Position numbers and translations under genes: made by a program. 64,000 nt of DNA from a bacterium. GTDB lineage: Bacteria; Planctomycetota; UBA1135; UBA2386. The DNA lies in assembly GCA_024743115.1 (NCBI GenBank), contig JANSXC010000015.1, positions 96,560 through 160,559 on the forward strand, given 5' to 3'. Under the pieces are notes generated by a model. That model ran no database searches. It saw only the letters and a program-made list of their open reading frames with translations, and was not told the origin of the DNA. Shown in pieces: positions 17,782 to 26,729 of the stretch (within the stretch, counting starts at the first letter, position 1; each line of letters begins with the position of its first letter).

Positions 17782-17816
17782 GGCGGGAGTCTCGGCCGGG
17801 GGGGATGGGGTCGCAA

Positions 17817-17832
17817 GGTCGAAAACTCGACC
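17817..17832. terminator. 6-bp hairpin after the glycosyltransferase gene
   Basis: GGTCGA, loop AAAC and TCGACC form a perfect stem in the 61-base gap between the glycosyltransferase stop and the EamA-like start. It lies on the path of minus-strand transcription. Without a T-tract it may attenuate rather than end transcription. Confidence 0.35.
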
Positions 17833-17842
17833 GGATCAGTGG

Positions 17843-19150
17843 TCAGGCGCGCTGACTGGTCGCCACCGTGCGTTCGCAGATCGCGGCGACGCGACCGGCC
17901 ATGCGTTCGGCGGTGAAGTCGGCGAGGACGGCAGCGCGGCCCGACTGGCCGAGCTGCGCGGCGAGTTCGGGATCGGTCAGCACCTGCGCGAGTGCATCGG
18001 CCAACGCGGCAGGGTCGCCGGGGTCGCAGAGCAGGCCGCCGCCGGTTTGCTCGAGGATCTCGGGGAACGCGGCATGGCGCGGCTGCACGACCGGCACGCC
18101 CATGGCCATCGCCTCGAGGAGGTAGAGCCCGAATGATTCGCCGTAGAGCGCCGGCACCGAGAGCGCCGACAGCGAGCGCAGGAACTCGACCTTCGCGCTG
18201 CGATCGATGTTCGGCAGCAGGTCGACCCGATCGGTGAGCTGCGCGGTCGCGATCCGTTCGCGCAGGTTGGCGACGAACGCTTCGTCGTCCGGCAGGCAGG
18301 CGCCCGCGATGCGGAGCCGCACGTCGGTCAGTTCGGGGCGGCCGGCGAGTCGAACGAAGGCTTCGACGAGCGTGTGGAGTCCCTTGTCCTCGCACATGCG
18401 GGCGAGGTAACCGATCGTGCGCGGCCGGCGTTCGTGGGCCGGGATCGGGCCGGGATCGAGGTCGCCGCAGTCGATGCCGTTGTACACGACGTTCACGCGT
18501 TCGTTCGGCAACTGGAGGCGATCACGCATGACCTCGGCATAGGACTCGCTGACCGCGACCAGCGCGTCCGCTTCGGTGATGCGCTCGCGCAGGGTCGTCC
18601 AGGCCTGTTTTGCCGGCGCTGGCGGCAGTGCGTCCAGGAAGGGGGCCTCGCCCTGCAAGGTCACGACGATCGGCAGGTCGAGGCGCGCCCGCAGCTCGCG
18701 CACGACGCCGACGAGCATCGCGTTGCTTACGATCACAGCATCGGGGCGCGGCTGGGAGCCGATCCAGTCGACGAGTTTTCGAACCTCATGGCCCTGGCGC
18801 CCCGACTCGCCCCGCAGGATCGAGACCGTGATGTCGCCGAGGGCGGCTGCGTCGGTCATGCTGCCGCGGCGCGATGCCCAGCGCAGCAGGCCGGGGCGAT
18901 CGAGCCAGTTGGCGACGAAGCGCGGCAGCAGGCGTGCGAGTTTGGACTTCTGCTGCAGGTAGACGTTGATGCCGCCCATGAGAACCGGTTGCTCTTCGGG
19001 GCCGTCACGTTCGATGACCAGCGGCAGGTACAGCGGTGCGACCTCGACGTCGTGGCCGGCCTGGCGCAGCGCGGATGCGAGCGCGATGTCGCGCAGGCAA
19101 CTGCCGCAGTAGAAGCTGCCGGTGCCGGGGGTGAGCAACAGGAGGCGCAT
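17843..19150 (-). CDS. Glycosyltransferase family 4
   Basis: The 435-residue cytoplasmic protein has the two-domain GT-B build. The N-terminus MRLLLLTPGTGSFYCGSCLR is the loop-containing first strand of GT4 enzymes. The C-terminal domain shows the linker strand YLARMCEDKGLHTLVEAF and the donor-binding E-x7-E motif in ESFGLYLLE, followed by MGVPVVQPRHAAFPEIL. It transfers a sugar from a nucleotide donor to an acceptor I cannot identify. The gene starts three bases after the stop of the isomerase-propeller gene, so it is co-translated with envelope proteins, which suggests a role in surface glycan or glycolipid synthesis (inference). Confidence 0.92.
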   Translation of the reverse strand: MRLLLLTPGTGSFYCGSCLRDIALASALRQAGHDVEVAPLYLPLVIERDGPEEQPVLMGGINVYLQQKSKLARLLPRFVANWLDRPGLLRWASRRGSMTDAAALGDITVSILRGESGRQGHEVRKLVDWIGSQPRPDAVIVSNAMLVGVVRELRARLDLPIVVTLQGEAPFLDALPPAPAKQAWTTLRERITEADALVAVSESYAEVMRDRLQLPNERVNVVYNGIDCGDLDPGPIPAHERRPRTIGYLARMCEDKGLHTLVEAFVRLAGRPELTDVRLRIAGACLPDDEAFVANLRERIATAQLTDRVDLLPNIDRSAKVEFLRSLSALSVPALYGESFGLYLLEAMAMGVPVVQPRHAAFPEILEQTGGGLLCDPGDPAALADALAQVLTDPELAAQLGQSGRAAVLADFTAERMAGRVAAICERTVATSQRA

Positions 19151-19153
19151 CGG

Positions 19154-21229
19154 CTACTTGTCCTTCGCGGGAGCCTTCACCGAGTCCCGGGCGGGGTGCG
19201 CGCGAAACGCCCAGATCTTCTTGTCGTTGGCGCCCACGACGATCATGCCGTTGCTCACCGCGGGGGAGGAGAAGACCGGTTTGCCGATGTCGTAGCTCCA
19301 GACCAGCTCGCCGGTCGCGAGGCGGAGCATGTAGAGTCGGCCATCGCCCGACCCGAAGACCACTTTGTCGCCGCAGATCACGGGGGAGCCGTCGACCTTG
19401 CGCCGGGTTTTGAACTTCCAGAGCGGCTTACCGTCCTTGCGCGACATGCAGTGCAGCTGCTTGTCGCGACTGCCGACCACGACGTGCTCGTCGTCGAGTG
19501 CGGGCGACGACACGAAGCCCTGGCGGCGGTTCTTGTACGTCCATTCGACTTCACCGCTCTCGAGCTGAACGCGCAGGAACTCGTTGCCGTAGTGGCCGAA
19601 GTAGGCGCGATCGTCCACGAGAGCGACCGAACCCGCGACCTGACAGCCTTGGCCGAGATCGATCTTCGTGATGCGCTTGCCGGTCTCCGCGTCGACGAGG
19701 TGGAGGCCCGCATCGCACCCACCGAAGACGATCTCGCCTTTGCCGACCGCAGGCGCGCCGTGAACGTAGTTGTCGGTTTCGTAGCTCCACTGCGACTTGC
19801 CCGCGGTGTCGAGGCAGTAGACCGATGCGTCGTAGCTGCCGACGACGACGTGTAGCTCGCCGGCCTTCGTGCGGAACCAGTTCGCGCCGCCGAGGATTCG
19901 ATCCTTGGTTTCGAACCTCCAGCGCAGCTGGCCAGTGGCTGCGTCGAGCGCGTAGAAGAAGCCGTCCGACGAGCCGATGTAGATGTTGCCCGCGAGATGG
20001 AGTGCGGGCGCTTCGACCATGTCGCCGGTTGCGAACGACCAGCGCTTCTCGCCCGTCTGCAGATCGAGTGCGTAGACCGAGTTGTCGGTCGAGCCGACAT
20101 AGACGATCCCGTCGACGACGATGGGTGAGGACAGGATCTCGCCAGCGGTCGCGAAAGACCACGCGAGTTCCGGCACGTCGCCGAGGCTGCCGGCGGCCCG
20201 GCCGGCCAGCCCGGGGTCGCCGCGGTAGTGCGGCCAGTCCGTCGTCGACTTACGAGTCGGGTCCTGCGTGCGTTCAGGGCCCTGGTCGTTGACGAGCCGG
20301 AACTCGAACTTGGCGAACAGCTCACGCTGCAAGGCGTCCAGTTCGGGTTGCGTGACCCGGCCGCCCGCAACTTCCTTGGCGAGGCCGGTGCGGACGTCGG
20401 CGAGTCGGGTGACGCGGCGCTCGAGCAGTTCGATGAGGTGGTAGCCGCGGGGGGACGCGACGGGTGCGGAGACTTCGCCGACGGCGAGCCCGCGAACCGC
20501 ATCGGCGAAGTCGGGTCCGAAGCGGCGGTAGTTGTACTTCGGCAGGACGCCGGCAGTGGCGGCGGTGGCGGGGTTTCGCAGGGCCGTCCGAGTGGCGCGG
20601 TCGTCACTCTCGCGCAACAGCTCGTCGAACGTCGCGCCGGTGGCGATTCGCGCGTGCAGCCGCCGCGCGCGATCGAGTGGGGCCTCCGCGCGCGCGGTCG
20701 CCACGCTGATGAACACGTGACGCAGGCGAACCCGTACGCCGTCCTGGCCGTAGCGATGGTCGAACAGCTCGCGGATCGCGGCCGGATCGGCGCGGCGCTG
20801 CGCTCCGACGAGGGCTGCCACGCGGAGCTGGCGCAGGGCCTCGGTGGCGAACCGGGCGCGAAGTGAAGGCTGCGGCGAACGAGCGGACGTGCGTCCGGAC
20901 GTGAGCAGTCGCCGTGAAGAGGTTGCCAGCGCCAGGGTCGGCGCCGAGCGGGCCAGTCCACGTTCTTCGCATTCGCGGGCGAGCAGGAAGTCGAACCCGA
21001 GCGCGGCGAGCCGCTGCGATGTCGGGCGTAGTCCCGCGAGGTAGCGCTGGTACGTGCCGCGGTCGAGGTCGCCGACGCGACTCGTCGCCACGATGGTCGA
21101 GTCGGAGGGTGTTCGATCGGCGTGAAAGAATGCGTGGGAAGCGTCCAACGCGGGACGCTGGCCGGTCAGCGCGAGCGCGGACGACAGGAGCGCGGTCGCG
21201 AATGGGGTGAGCAGCGGCGCGCCGATCAT
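19154..21229 (-). CDS. Parvulin-type prolyl isomerase fused to PQQ-like propeller
   Basis: The start at 21229 overlaps the stop of the upstream dehydrogenase gene (ATGA) and gives a signal peptide (IGAPLLTPFATALLSSALAL). The 691-residue product is a fusion. Residues about 30-160 look like the helical SurA/PpiD-type N-domain; 168-270 form a parvulin (PpiC rotamase) domain with RLRHVFISV, the conserved FGPDFADAVRGLAVGEVSAP and RGYHLIELLE. A linker leads to a seven-bladed propeller from about residue 330 (DWPHYRGDPG, then ALDLQTGEKRWSFATGD and similar). SurA and BamB both serve outer-membrane protein assembly in Proteobacteria, so a combined folding factor for exported proteins is a reasonable inference. 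The fusion itself is what the sequence shows. Confidence 0.88.
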   Translation of the reverse strand: MIGAPLLTPFATALLSSALALTGQRPALDASHAFFHADRTPSDSTIVATSRVGDLDRGTYQRYLAGLRPTSQRLAALGFDFLLARECEERGLARSAPTLALATSSRRLLTSGRTSARSPQPSLRARFATEALRQLRVAALVGAQRRADPAAIRELFDHRYGQDGVRVRLRHVFISVATARAEAPLDRARRLHARIATGATFDELLRESDDRATRTALRNPATAATAGVLPKYNYRRFGPDFADAVRGLAVGEVSAPVASPRGYHLIELLERRVTRLADVRTGLAKEVAGGRVTQPELDALQRELFAKFEFRLVNDQGPERTQDPTRKSTTDWPHYRGDPGLAGRAAGSLGDVPELAWSFATAGEILSSPIVVDGIVYVGSTDNSVYALDLQTGEKRWSFATGDMVEAPALHLAGNIYIGSSDGFFYALDAATGQLRWRFETKDRILGGANWFRTKAGELHVVVGSYDASVYCLDTAGKSQWSYETDNYVHGAPAVGKGEIVFGGCDAGLHLVDAETGKRITKIDLGQGCQVAGSVALVDDRAYFGHYGNEFLRVQLESGEVEWTYKNRRQGFVSSPALDDEHVVVGSRDKQLHCMSRKDGKPLWKFKTRRKVDGSPVICGDKVVFGSGDGRLYMLRLATGELVWSYDIGKPVFSSPAVSNGMIVVGANDKKIWAFRAHPARDSVKAPAKDK

Positions 21230-22377
21230 GACAACACCGCTCCGAACAAGTCCCGGAACTCGTGGGGGCCGACCGCACGCGGGTTGTGCTGGGCGGTCCA
21301 CTGCTCGGCCGCCTCGTCAGCGAGGCCGTCGATGGCAGTGGTCGGGATCTCGGCGAGCGCATCTTCGAAGCCGGTGCAGGCGATGAGCTCGCGCAGTTGC
21401 CCGATCAACGCGGCGACGGCCGCCGTCGTGCCCTGGTCGAGCCCAACGAGCCCGGCGGCACGGGCGAGCTCGGCGTACTCTCGAGCCGTGGCCGGATCGT
21501 TCGCGTTGAACTCGACGACCGTGGGGAGCGTGACGCCTACGGCCTGGCCATGGACGATCCCGTGGTGCGCGGTCAGCGGATTCGCCATCGAGTGTGCGGC
21601 GCCGAGCATGCTGTTCTCGATCGCGACTCCGGCGCAGGCGGAGGCCCGCAGCATCGCGCTACGGGCAGTGAGATCGTCAGGCGTGGCGAGGACTCTCGGC
21701 AGATTGTGGGCCGCGAGCGCGAACGCTTCCCGTGCGAACATCGAGGACATCGACGTTCGCACGCGCGTGACTGCGGACTCGACGGCGTGCGCGACGGTGT
21801 CGAGTCCGGTGCAGGCGGCGACGAACCGGGGTTGGCTCAGCGTCAGTTCCGCGTCGAGGATCGCGATTCGCGGCGCAGCCTGGCGGTCGCCGCACGCCAT
21901 CTTCTGGTGGGTCTCGGCGTGGCTGATCAACGCGAATGACTGCACCTCGCTGCCGGTGCCAGCGGTTGTCGGGATGGCGATGATCGGCAGCAGCGTTCCG
22001 TTGGCCGTGCCGCGGCCGCGATAGTCGCGCATGCGGCCGCCGCCGGCATGCAGGAAGGCCGCGCCCTTGGCGACGTCGATGCTGCTGCCGCCACCGACGG
22101 CCACGATCAGGTCGGTGTCATGTGCGATGGCACGACGGCAGGTCTCGGCGTCGTTCTCGTCCGGGTTCTCGTTCGCGGCGTCGAACAGTCGCGTCACGAT
22201 GTTCGAGTTCGCGAGAATCTCGGCGGCAGTCCGCGGGTGTCCTACAGCCGTCACTCCGGGGTCGGAGACGACGAGCGCGCTGCGTGCGCCGAGCTCTGCT
22301 GCCAGCCCGCCGAGGCGCTGGATGGATCCTGGGCCCGACACGATGCGAGTCGGCAGCGAGAACTCGCTCGAGCTCAT
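21226..22377 (-). CDS. Iron-containing alcohol dehydrogenase (group III)
   Basis: The start at 22377 overlaps the stop of the aldehyde dehydrogenase gene (ATGA). The 383-residue length is normal for the family. The nucleotide-binding domain has the GGGSSIDVAKG motif; the iron ligands are provided by an Asp before the first His, GLDTVAHAVES and the double-His region HSMANPLTAHHGIVHG. It catalyses NAD(P)H-dependent interconversion of an aldehyde and an alcohol in the cytoplasm. Coupling to the ligase-like and aldehyde dehydrogenase genes indicates that it finishes a route from acid through aldehyde to alcohol. The substrate cannot be read from the sequence. Confidence 0.93.
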   Translation of the reverse strand: MSSSEFSLPTRIVSGPGSIQRLGGLAAELGARSALVVSDPGVTAVGHPRTAAEILANSNIVTRLFDAANENPDENDAETCRRAIAHDTDLIVAVGGGSSIDVAKGAAFLHAGGGRMRDYRGRGTANGTLLPIIAIPTTAGTGSEVQSFALISHAETHQKMACGDRQAAPRIAILDAELTLSQPRFVAACTGLDTVAHAVESAVTRVRTSMSSMFAREAFALAAHNLPRVLATPDDLTARSAMLRASACAGVAIENSMLGAAHSMANPLTAHHGIVHGQAVGVTLPTVVEFNANDPATAREYAELARAAGLVGLDQGTTAAVAALIGQLRELIACTGFEDALAEIPTTAIDGLADEAAEQWTAQHNPRAVGPHEFRDLFGAVLS

Positions 22378-23813
22378 CCCCAACCTTCGGCGCGCTGGAT
22401 CGCGCGTCGTTCGTAGAGGAACTCGAACAGGTTGCCTTCGTGCGGCTGATCCCACTCGACGTGCGAGGTCGGGACCGGGCCGAGGTTGAGGCGGTCGACG
22501 TGATGCGAGCGCTGAAGTTCGGCCAACAGGTCGGAATCGCGCGTGATCGCGGTGACGACGAGGCTCGGGCCCATGTCTTCGACGAGGCGATCGGCCGGGA
22601 CCTGGACGACGCTCGTGAACGGAAACAGGAACTCCGTGCGCGCGAGTGGGTGGTCGACGCTGTCGCAGTGCACGACCGTTGGGAGCAGGTAACTCGCGCC
22701 ATCGAGCGTGCGGGCGCGGTCGCCGTCACGGTGCGCGGCCGTCGCGTCGCGGGCGCCGCCCGCGGCCAGGCCCTCGTCGATCCTGGCATCGATGAACTCG
22801 GCGAACTTGGGGTTCGCGAACGCCGACAGAGTCGCGCCCTCATCGGCGGCCGGGCGTGGCGCTCGGGCCGAGAGCTCGGCTGCCAGTGCGTTGGCGATCT
22901 CTTCGGCGTGCGCCGTCACGAAGATCGACGATGCGTTCACGCAGCTTCGGCCGCCGTTGTCCGCGACCGACGCCGCGAGCACCGGCAGGAACTCGCGCCA
23001 GTCGTCCGCGACGTCGGGGCCGATCACGACCTTGCTGCGACCCGGGCCGTGGATCTCGACCCGCGGATCGTGGGACCACGCTTTGGTCACGGCCTCGTCA
23101 CCGAAGAGCTGCGTGCGGCCGCAGCGCTCGAGGATCACGCCGGAGCCCTCGTGATCGGTGGGGTAGAAGCTGAACGCCTCGCGTGGGCAGCCGGCGGCGA
23201 GGAACGCCTGCATGATTCGCAGCGGCGTCCACGGTTCTTCGCGTCCGGGCTTGAGCACGACGGGGATCCCGAGGGCCACCGCCGGCATCCAGATCGAGTT
23301 CACCCCCGGCGAATTGCTCGGCAGGATGACGCCGAGCGCGTTCGTCGTGGGGGCGTAGTGCACCGGCATGTTGCCGTGGTGACCGAAGCCCGTGTCGACG
23401 ACGCTCGGATCCATGCCGCGGGTCAGGCCGCGCAGGATGTCAGCCATGCCGTCGAACACGGTGAGAATCTTCTTCATGTTGCGCCGGACGAGCACGTGCG
23501 GCAGGCCGCTCGTTCGGCTCAGGGTGGCGACGTATTCGTCGGGGGTCTGGGTCGCACCCTCACTGTTGAGCGACAGCGTGCCGGTCATGAAGTGCTCGCC
23601 CGCGGCCTTGCAGATCGCCAGCAGTTGCTCGGTCGATAGTTCGCGCAACCGCGCGGCTGCACGATCCTGCTTGCGGAGGTCCCGCTTGATCAAGCCGGCG
23701 TTGGCCTGGCTGATCCTGGCGAGAACCTCGCCGTTGTTCCTGAGCTCGTTCTGGTCGAGGCTCGAGTACTCGGTGCCCTGGCGCAGGACGGGAATGTGTG
23801 GCGCGTCGGTCAT
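22374..23813 (-). CDS. Aldehyde dehydrogenase / acyl-CoA reductase-like protein
   Basis: The start at 23813 gives 479 residues; a longer frame upstream is the shadow of the neighbouring ligase-like gene. The protein shows the ALDH-superfamily course: LGVILPSNSPGVNSIWMPAVALGIPVVLKPG (seen in pieces), a cofactor-binding helix and the catalytic Cys in NGGRSCVNASS. A general-base Glu in the usual place is not obvious, as is typical of acyl-CoA or acyl-enzyme reductases such as LuxC. It lies eight bases after the LuxE/PaaK-like ligase gene and overlaps the alcohol dehydrogenase gene. Reduction of an activated carboxylate to an aldehyde is therefore more likely than aldehyde oxidation. Confidence 0.88.
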   Translation of the reverse strand: MTDAPHIPVLRQGTEYSSLDQNELRNNGEVLARISQANAGLIKRDLRKQDRAAARLRELSTEQLLAICKAAGEHFMTGTLSLNSEGATQTPDEYVATLSRTSGLPHVLVRRNMKKILTVFDGMADILRGLTRGMDPSVVDTGFGHHGNMPVHYAPTTNALGVILPSNSPGVNSIWMPAVALGIPVVLKPGREEPWTPLRIMQAFLAAGCPREAFSFYPTDHEGSGVILERCGRTQLFGDEAVTKAWSHDPRVEIHGPGRSKVVIGPDVADDWREFLPVLAASVADNGGRSCVNASSIFVTAHAEEIANALAAELSARAPRPAADEGATLSAFANPKFAEFIDARIDEGLAAGGARDATAAHRDGDRARTLDGASYLLPTVVHCDSVDHPLARTEFLFPFTSVVQVPADRLVEDMGPSLVVTAITRDSDLLAELQRSHHVDRLNLGPVPTSHVEWDQPHEGNLFEFLYERRAIQRAEGWG

Positions 23814-23821
23814 CGGGTGGC

Positions 23822-24874
23822 TCAGTAAACGCCTTCGACGATCTTGGCTGCTTCCTGCCCGAACGGCCGTACCTCCGCGACCCCGTCCCACGGATACGCG
23901 TCGCACGGGCGGCGGCGCAACGCCTCGTCGCGCTCGAGGAATCGTGGCATGAAGAACTCGCGCGTCATCGTGGTCAGCTCGACGCGGCCCCAGGTGTCGT
24001 AGTCGACGAGCTGGTCCGTATTGTCCGGGTCCACGACGCGCAGCACCGCGCGCGGCTCCGGCGCGTGGTAGGTGATCGAATAGCCATCGGCCTTCAGATC
24101 GGGCTTGTGGGCGGCGAGTCCCATCAGCGTGTTGCCGTAGGTGGGCACGAACTCGACCTCGTCTTCGAGCACCTCCTCGCAGAGGAAGCGCGTGTTCTGT
24201 GGGGTCATCGTCGTGCCGCCGCAGAACACGCCCTTGATGCCGGCCTCGGGGATCGAGAGTCGTTCCCCGAGCTCTTCGAGCAGCTTGGGTGTCGTGAACA
24301 GCGCGTTCACGCTGCGCTTCTCGAGAACGGTGACCGCCTGATCGATCACGTGCGTCATGTAGGCCTTGGCCTGATCGAACTCCTTGTTCTTGATCAGCTT
24401 CTTCACCCAGCGCGGATCGAGATCGACGAAGTAGCACGACGAGCCGCGGAAGTTGGCGAGGTGTTCGATCGCGAGGCGCAGGCGCCGAGGCCCGGTCGGT
24501 CCGACCATGAGCCAGTAGCCACCCGGTGGGAACGCCTCGTCGCTCAGCGTCGCGGAGAATTGCTCGTAGTCCGTCTTGTAGTCTTCCCAGCCGATGCGCT
24601 GTTTCGGCATGCCGGTCGTGCCGCCGGTCTCGAAGATCGTGAACGGTTTGCCCTCGTAGGCCTTCGGCACCCAGCGTTCGTGCGGCTCGCGGCGCAGCGC
24701 CTCACCGTCGAAGTGCGGGAAGCGCGTCAGATCGGCGAACGACGTGACTTCCTCTGCCGGATTCCAGCCCGCCGTCTTCGCCCAGTCGAGCCAATAGGGC
24801 GTGCCGGTCGCCGGCGAGAAGTGCCAGCGGACGATTTCGCGGAAGTGCTCGTCGAGGTCGGGATGCGCGGTCAT
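23822..24874 (-). CDS. LuxE/PaaK-like acyl-adenylating enzyme
   Basis: The 350-residue protein belongs to the adenylate-forming superfamily branch of phenylacetate-CoA ligases and LuxE acyl-protein synthetases. The phosphate-binding loop is FETGGTTGMPKQRIGW, followed by the core VNALFTTPKLLEELGE and GIKGVFCGGTTMTP, then EFVPTYGNTLMG and the ribose-binding Asp region YDTWGRVELTTMTREFFMP. It is shorter than most CoA ligases and seems to lack a full C-terminal lid, as in LuxE. It would activate a carboxylic acid with ATP for the reductase encoded directly downstream. The acid is unknown; an aromatic or fatty acid are both possible. Confidence 0.87.
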   Translation of the reverse strand: MTAHPDLDEHFREIVRWHFSPATGTPYWLDWAKTAGWNPAEEVTSFADLTRFPHFDGEALRREPHERWVPKAYEGKPFTIFETGGTTGMPKQRIGWEDYKTDYEQFSATLSDEAFPPGGYWLMVGPTGPRRLRLAIEHLANFRGSSCYFVDLDPRWVKKLIKNKEFDQAKAYMTHVIDQAVTVLEKRSVNALFTTPKLLEELGERLSIPEAGIKGVFCGGTTMTPQNTRFLCEEVLEDEVEFVPTYGNTLMGLAAHKPDLKADGYSITYHAPEPRAVLRVVDPDNTDQLVDYDTWGRVELTTMTREFFMPRFLERDEALRRRPCDAYPWDGVAEVRPFGQEAAKIVEGVY

Positions 24875-24911
24875 GCGTGGGGTCGGGCGGGCGGTAGAAG
24901 AACCGTGAGGC

Positions 24912-26468
24912 TCAGGCAGGGCGGGAGAAGAACCGTTCGACGACGGTCTGACTCGGGGGGCGGGTGAGGAGGCTGACGACGACGAGGGTGGTCGCGGAGG
25001 CCGCGAACATGACGGCGACCGGCATCATGCCGAAGACGAGATAGTCCTCGCCGCCAGCTTCTCCAGAGTGGCCCGCGAGAGTCGGCTGCAACAACCCGTC
25101 GTAGAACAGGATCGCCCACGTCACGCCGGCGACGATGACGGCTGCGATGGCGCCCGCGGCCGTGACCCGGCGCCAATAGACCGCCGCGACGACGAGCGGG
25201 AACAGGCTCGCGAACCCGCTGAAGCACCAGACTGCGAGGTCGAAGACGTTCGGCGGCGGGAACAGCGACAGCACGTAGGTCAGCGCGACGATCGCGACGA
25301 TGAACAGCCGCCCGAGCGTGACGCGTTGGGCCTCCGAGAACCGGTCGCCGGTGCGGTGCACGACGATGTCATGGGTGAAGATCGTTCCGAGGCAGACGAA
25401 CTGCGAGTCCAGCGACGACATGATCGCTGCCAGGATGCCCGCCATCAGCAGTCCGGAGATCCACGGGTTCTTGAGTTGCATGCCGACCATCTTCGCCAGC
25501 ACGGCGTTGCTGTTGCCGCCCGGCGCCTCGATGCCGGCGCCCGCAGCCCAGACGCCGATGAGCACGCACGGCGCCCAGACGATCATGATGAACAGCGGGT
25601 GGGCGATGACCGTCATGCGAAACGTCTTCGCGCTGCGGGCCGTCAGCCAGTGCTGAAAGAGATGCGGGAACATGCCGACCGACAGCGGCACGAACATGTA
25701 GCTCAAGAACTGCGCGTGGCTGATTTCGCCTTCGCGGGCGAGCAGCTCGGGGCGGTTGTCGACGACGTTCTGGGTCGCAGTCTCGACGCCGCCGAACGAG
25801 CCCGAGATCAGGACGAACGCGAGCACGCCGACCGCCATGAAGACCATCGTCTGCACGGCGTTGGCGAGAGCCGCGGCGCGCACGCCGCCGGTCAGGATGT
25901 AGGCCAGTACGACGAGGCAGATCACGAGTCCAGTGAGCCATGTCGGCACGTCCGCGATGCCCTTGACCACCGCGCCGGCGCCCACGATGCCGATCAGCAG
26001 GTACGGGATGACCAGGCCGACGAGCACCGGGAACAGCAGTGTGCCGAGGAGGTTCGACTCGAACCGGGCGCGGAAGAACTGGATCTGCGTGACGAAGTTG
26101 AAGCGCTTGCCAATCGCCCAGAGCTTGATCCCGACCAGGAAGAACACCAGCGAGTGGATGATGCCTGAGGCCGACGCCATGAGGCCGTAGACCCCGATGC
26201 CCTTGTCGTACGCCTTGCCGGTCGAACCGACGAGCGCGAACGCGGTCATCGTCGTTCCGAACACGCTCATCAGCAGCAGGAACGGGCCGATCGAGCGGCT
26301 CGCGACGAAATACTCACCGGCGGACCCGCGCGCTCGTCGGCTGTTCAGGATGCTGAACAGGAGCAGCGCCGCGAGGTAGATCGCGACGACGATGAGCGGC
26401 GTTGAACTCTTCGGCGGCTTCTGCGGCAGAGTGGCGTCGAGGACCGTGGACAGCAGTTCGGCGATCAT
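24912..26468 (-). CDS. Sodium:solute symporter family protein
   Basis: The start at 26468 overlaps the stop of the DUF3311 gene (ATGA). The 518-residue product has about thirteen transmembrane helices and the hallmark sodium:solute symporter segments: GEYFVASRSIGPFLLLMSVFG early, VLAYILTGGVRAAALANAVQ in the middle and LLMAGILAAIMSSLDSQFVC for the sodium-site helix. It imports an unknown organic solute with Na+. Its position just upstream of the acid-activation and reduction genes suggests that the solute may be their carboxylate substrate, as in the related MctP and pantothenate permeases. This link is inference. Confidence 0.93.
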   Translation of the reverse strand: MIAELLSTVLDATLPQKPPKSSTPLIVVAIYLAALLLFSILNSRRARGSAGEYFVASRSIGPFLLLMSVFGTTMTAFALVGSTGKAYDKGIGVYGLMASASGIIHSLVFFLVGIKLWAIGKRFNFVTQIQFFRARFESNLLGTLLFPVLVGLVIPYLLIGIVGAGAVVKGIADVPTWLTGLVICLVVLAYILTGGVRAAALANAVQTMVFMAVGVLAFVLISGSFGGVETATQNVVDNRPELLAREGEISHAQFLSYMFVPLSVGMFPHLFQHWLTARSAKTFRMTVIAHPLFIMIVWAPCVLIGVWAAGAGIEAPGGNSNAVLAKMVGMQLKNPWISGLLMAGILAAIMSSLDSQFVCLGTIFTHDIVVHRTGDRFSEAQRVTLGRLFIVAIVALTYVLSLFPPPNVFDLAVWCFSGFASLFPLVVAAVYWRRVTAAGAIAAVIVAGVTWAILFYDGLLQPTLAGHSGEAGGEDYLVFGMMPVAVMFAASATTLVVVSLLTRPPSQTVVERFFSRPA

Positions 26469-26710
26469 GCCTCGCTGTCCCCCTCGTCTGCCCATTCTTC
26501 GATCCGGGTCGGCCAGGCGAAGCGCACGACCAGCGCCCATGCGATGGCGGCGCCGATCGAGACCAGCACCTGGAACCACAGGCCGACCGGTACGAAGCCG
26601 AACACCAGTGTGCGATCGTTCCAGTTCCAGAAGTCGTAGTGCAGGATCGCCAGCACCACGACGAGCAACCAGGCCAGGCGGCCCGGTATCGACATCTTTC
26701 CGCCGGTCAT
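26465..26710 (-). CDS. DUF3311-type small symporter subunit
   Basis: The start is the ATG at 26710, with AGGAG five to six bases before it; the frame is open upstream but that part is the shadow of a propeller gene. The 81-residue protein has two transmembrane helices (LAWLLVVVLAILHYDFWNW and WFQVLVSIGAAIAWALVVRF) and an acidic cytoplasmic tail. The second helix ends in a W-P pattern typical of the DUF3311/YhdT partner proteins that precede PanF/MctP-type symporter genes. The four-base overlap with the symporter gene supports a stoichiometric two-subunit transporter. Confidence 0.85.
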   Translation of the reverse strand: MTGGKMSIPGRLAWLLVVVLAILHYDFWNWNDRTLVFGFVPVGLWFQVLVSIGAAIAWALVVRFAWPTRIEEWADEGDSEA

Positions 26711-26729
26711 GACTCTCCTGCTGCGGACG

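Noticed and set aside
18374..19855. A 493-codon plus-strand open frame
   Set aside because: It crosses the opposite glycosyltransferase and isomerase-propeller genes and has no recognisable domain.
24889..24940. Short direct repeat with AGAAGAACCGT near the symporter stop
   Set aside because: Two copies of about 14 bases are present, but they are too short and imperfect to be interpreted as a site.
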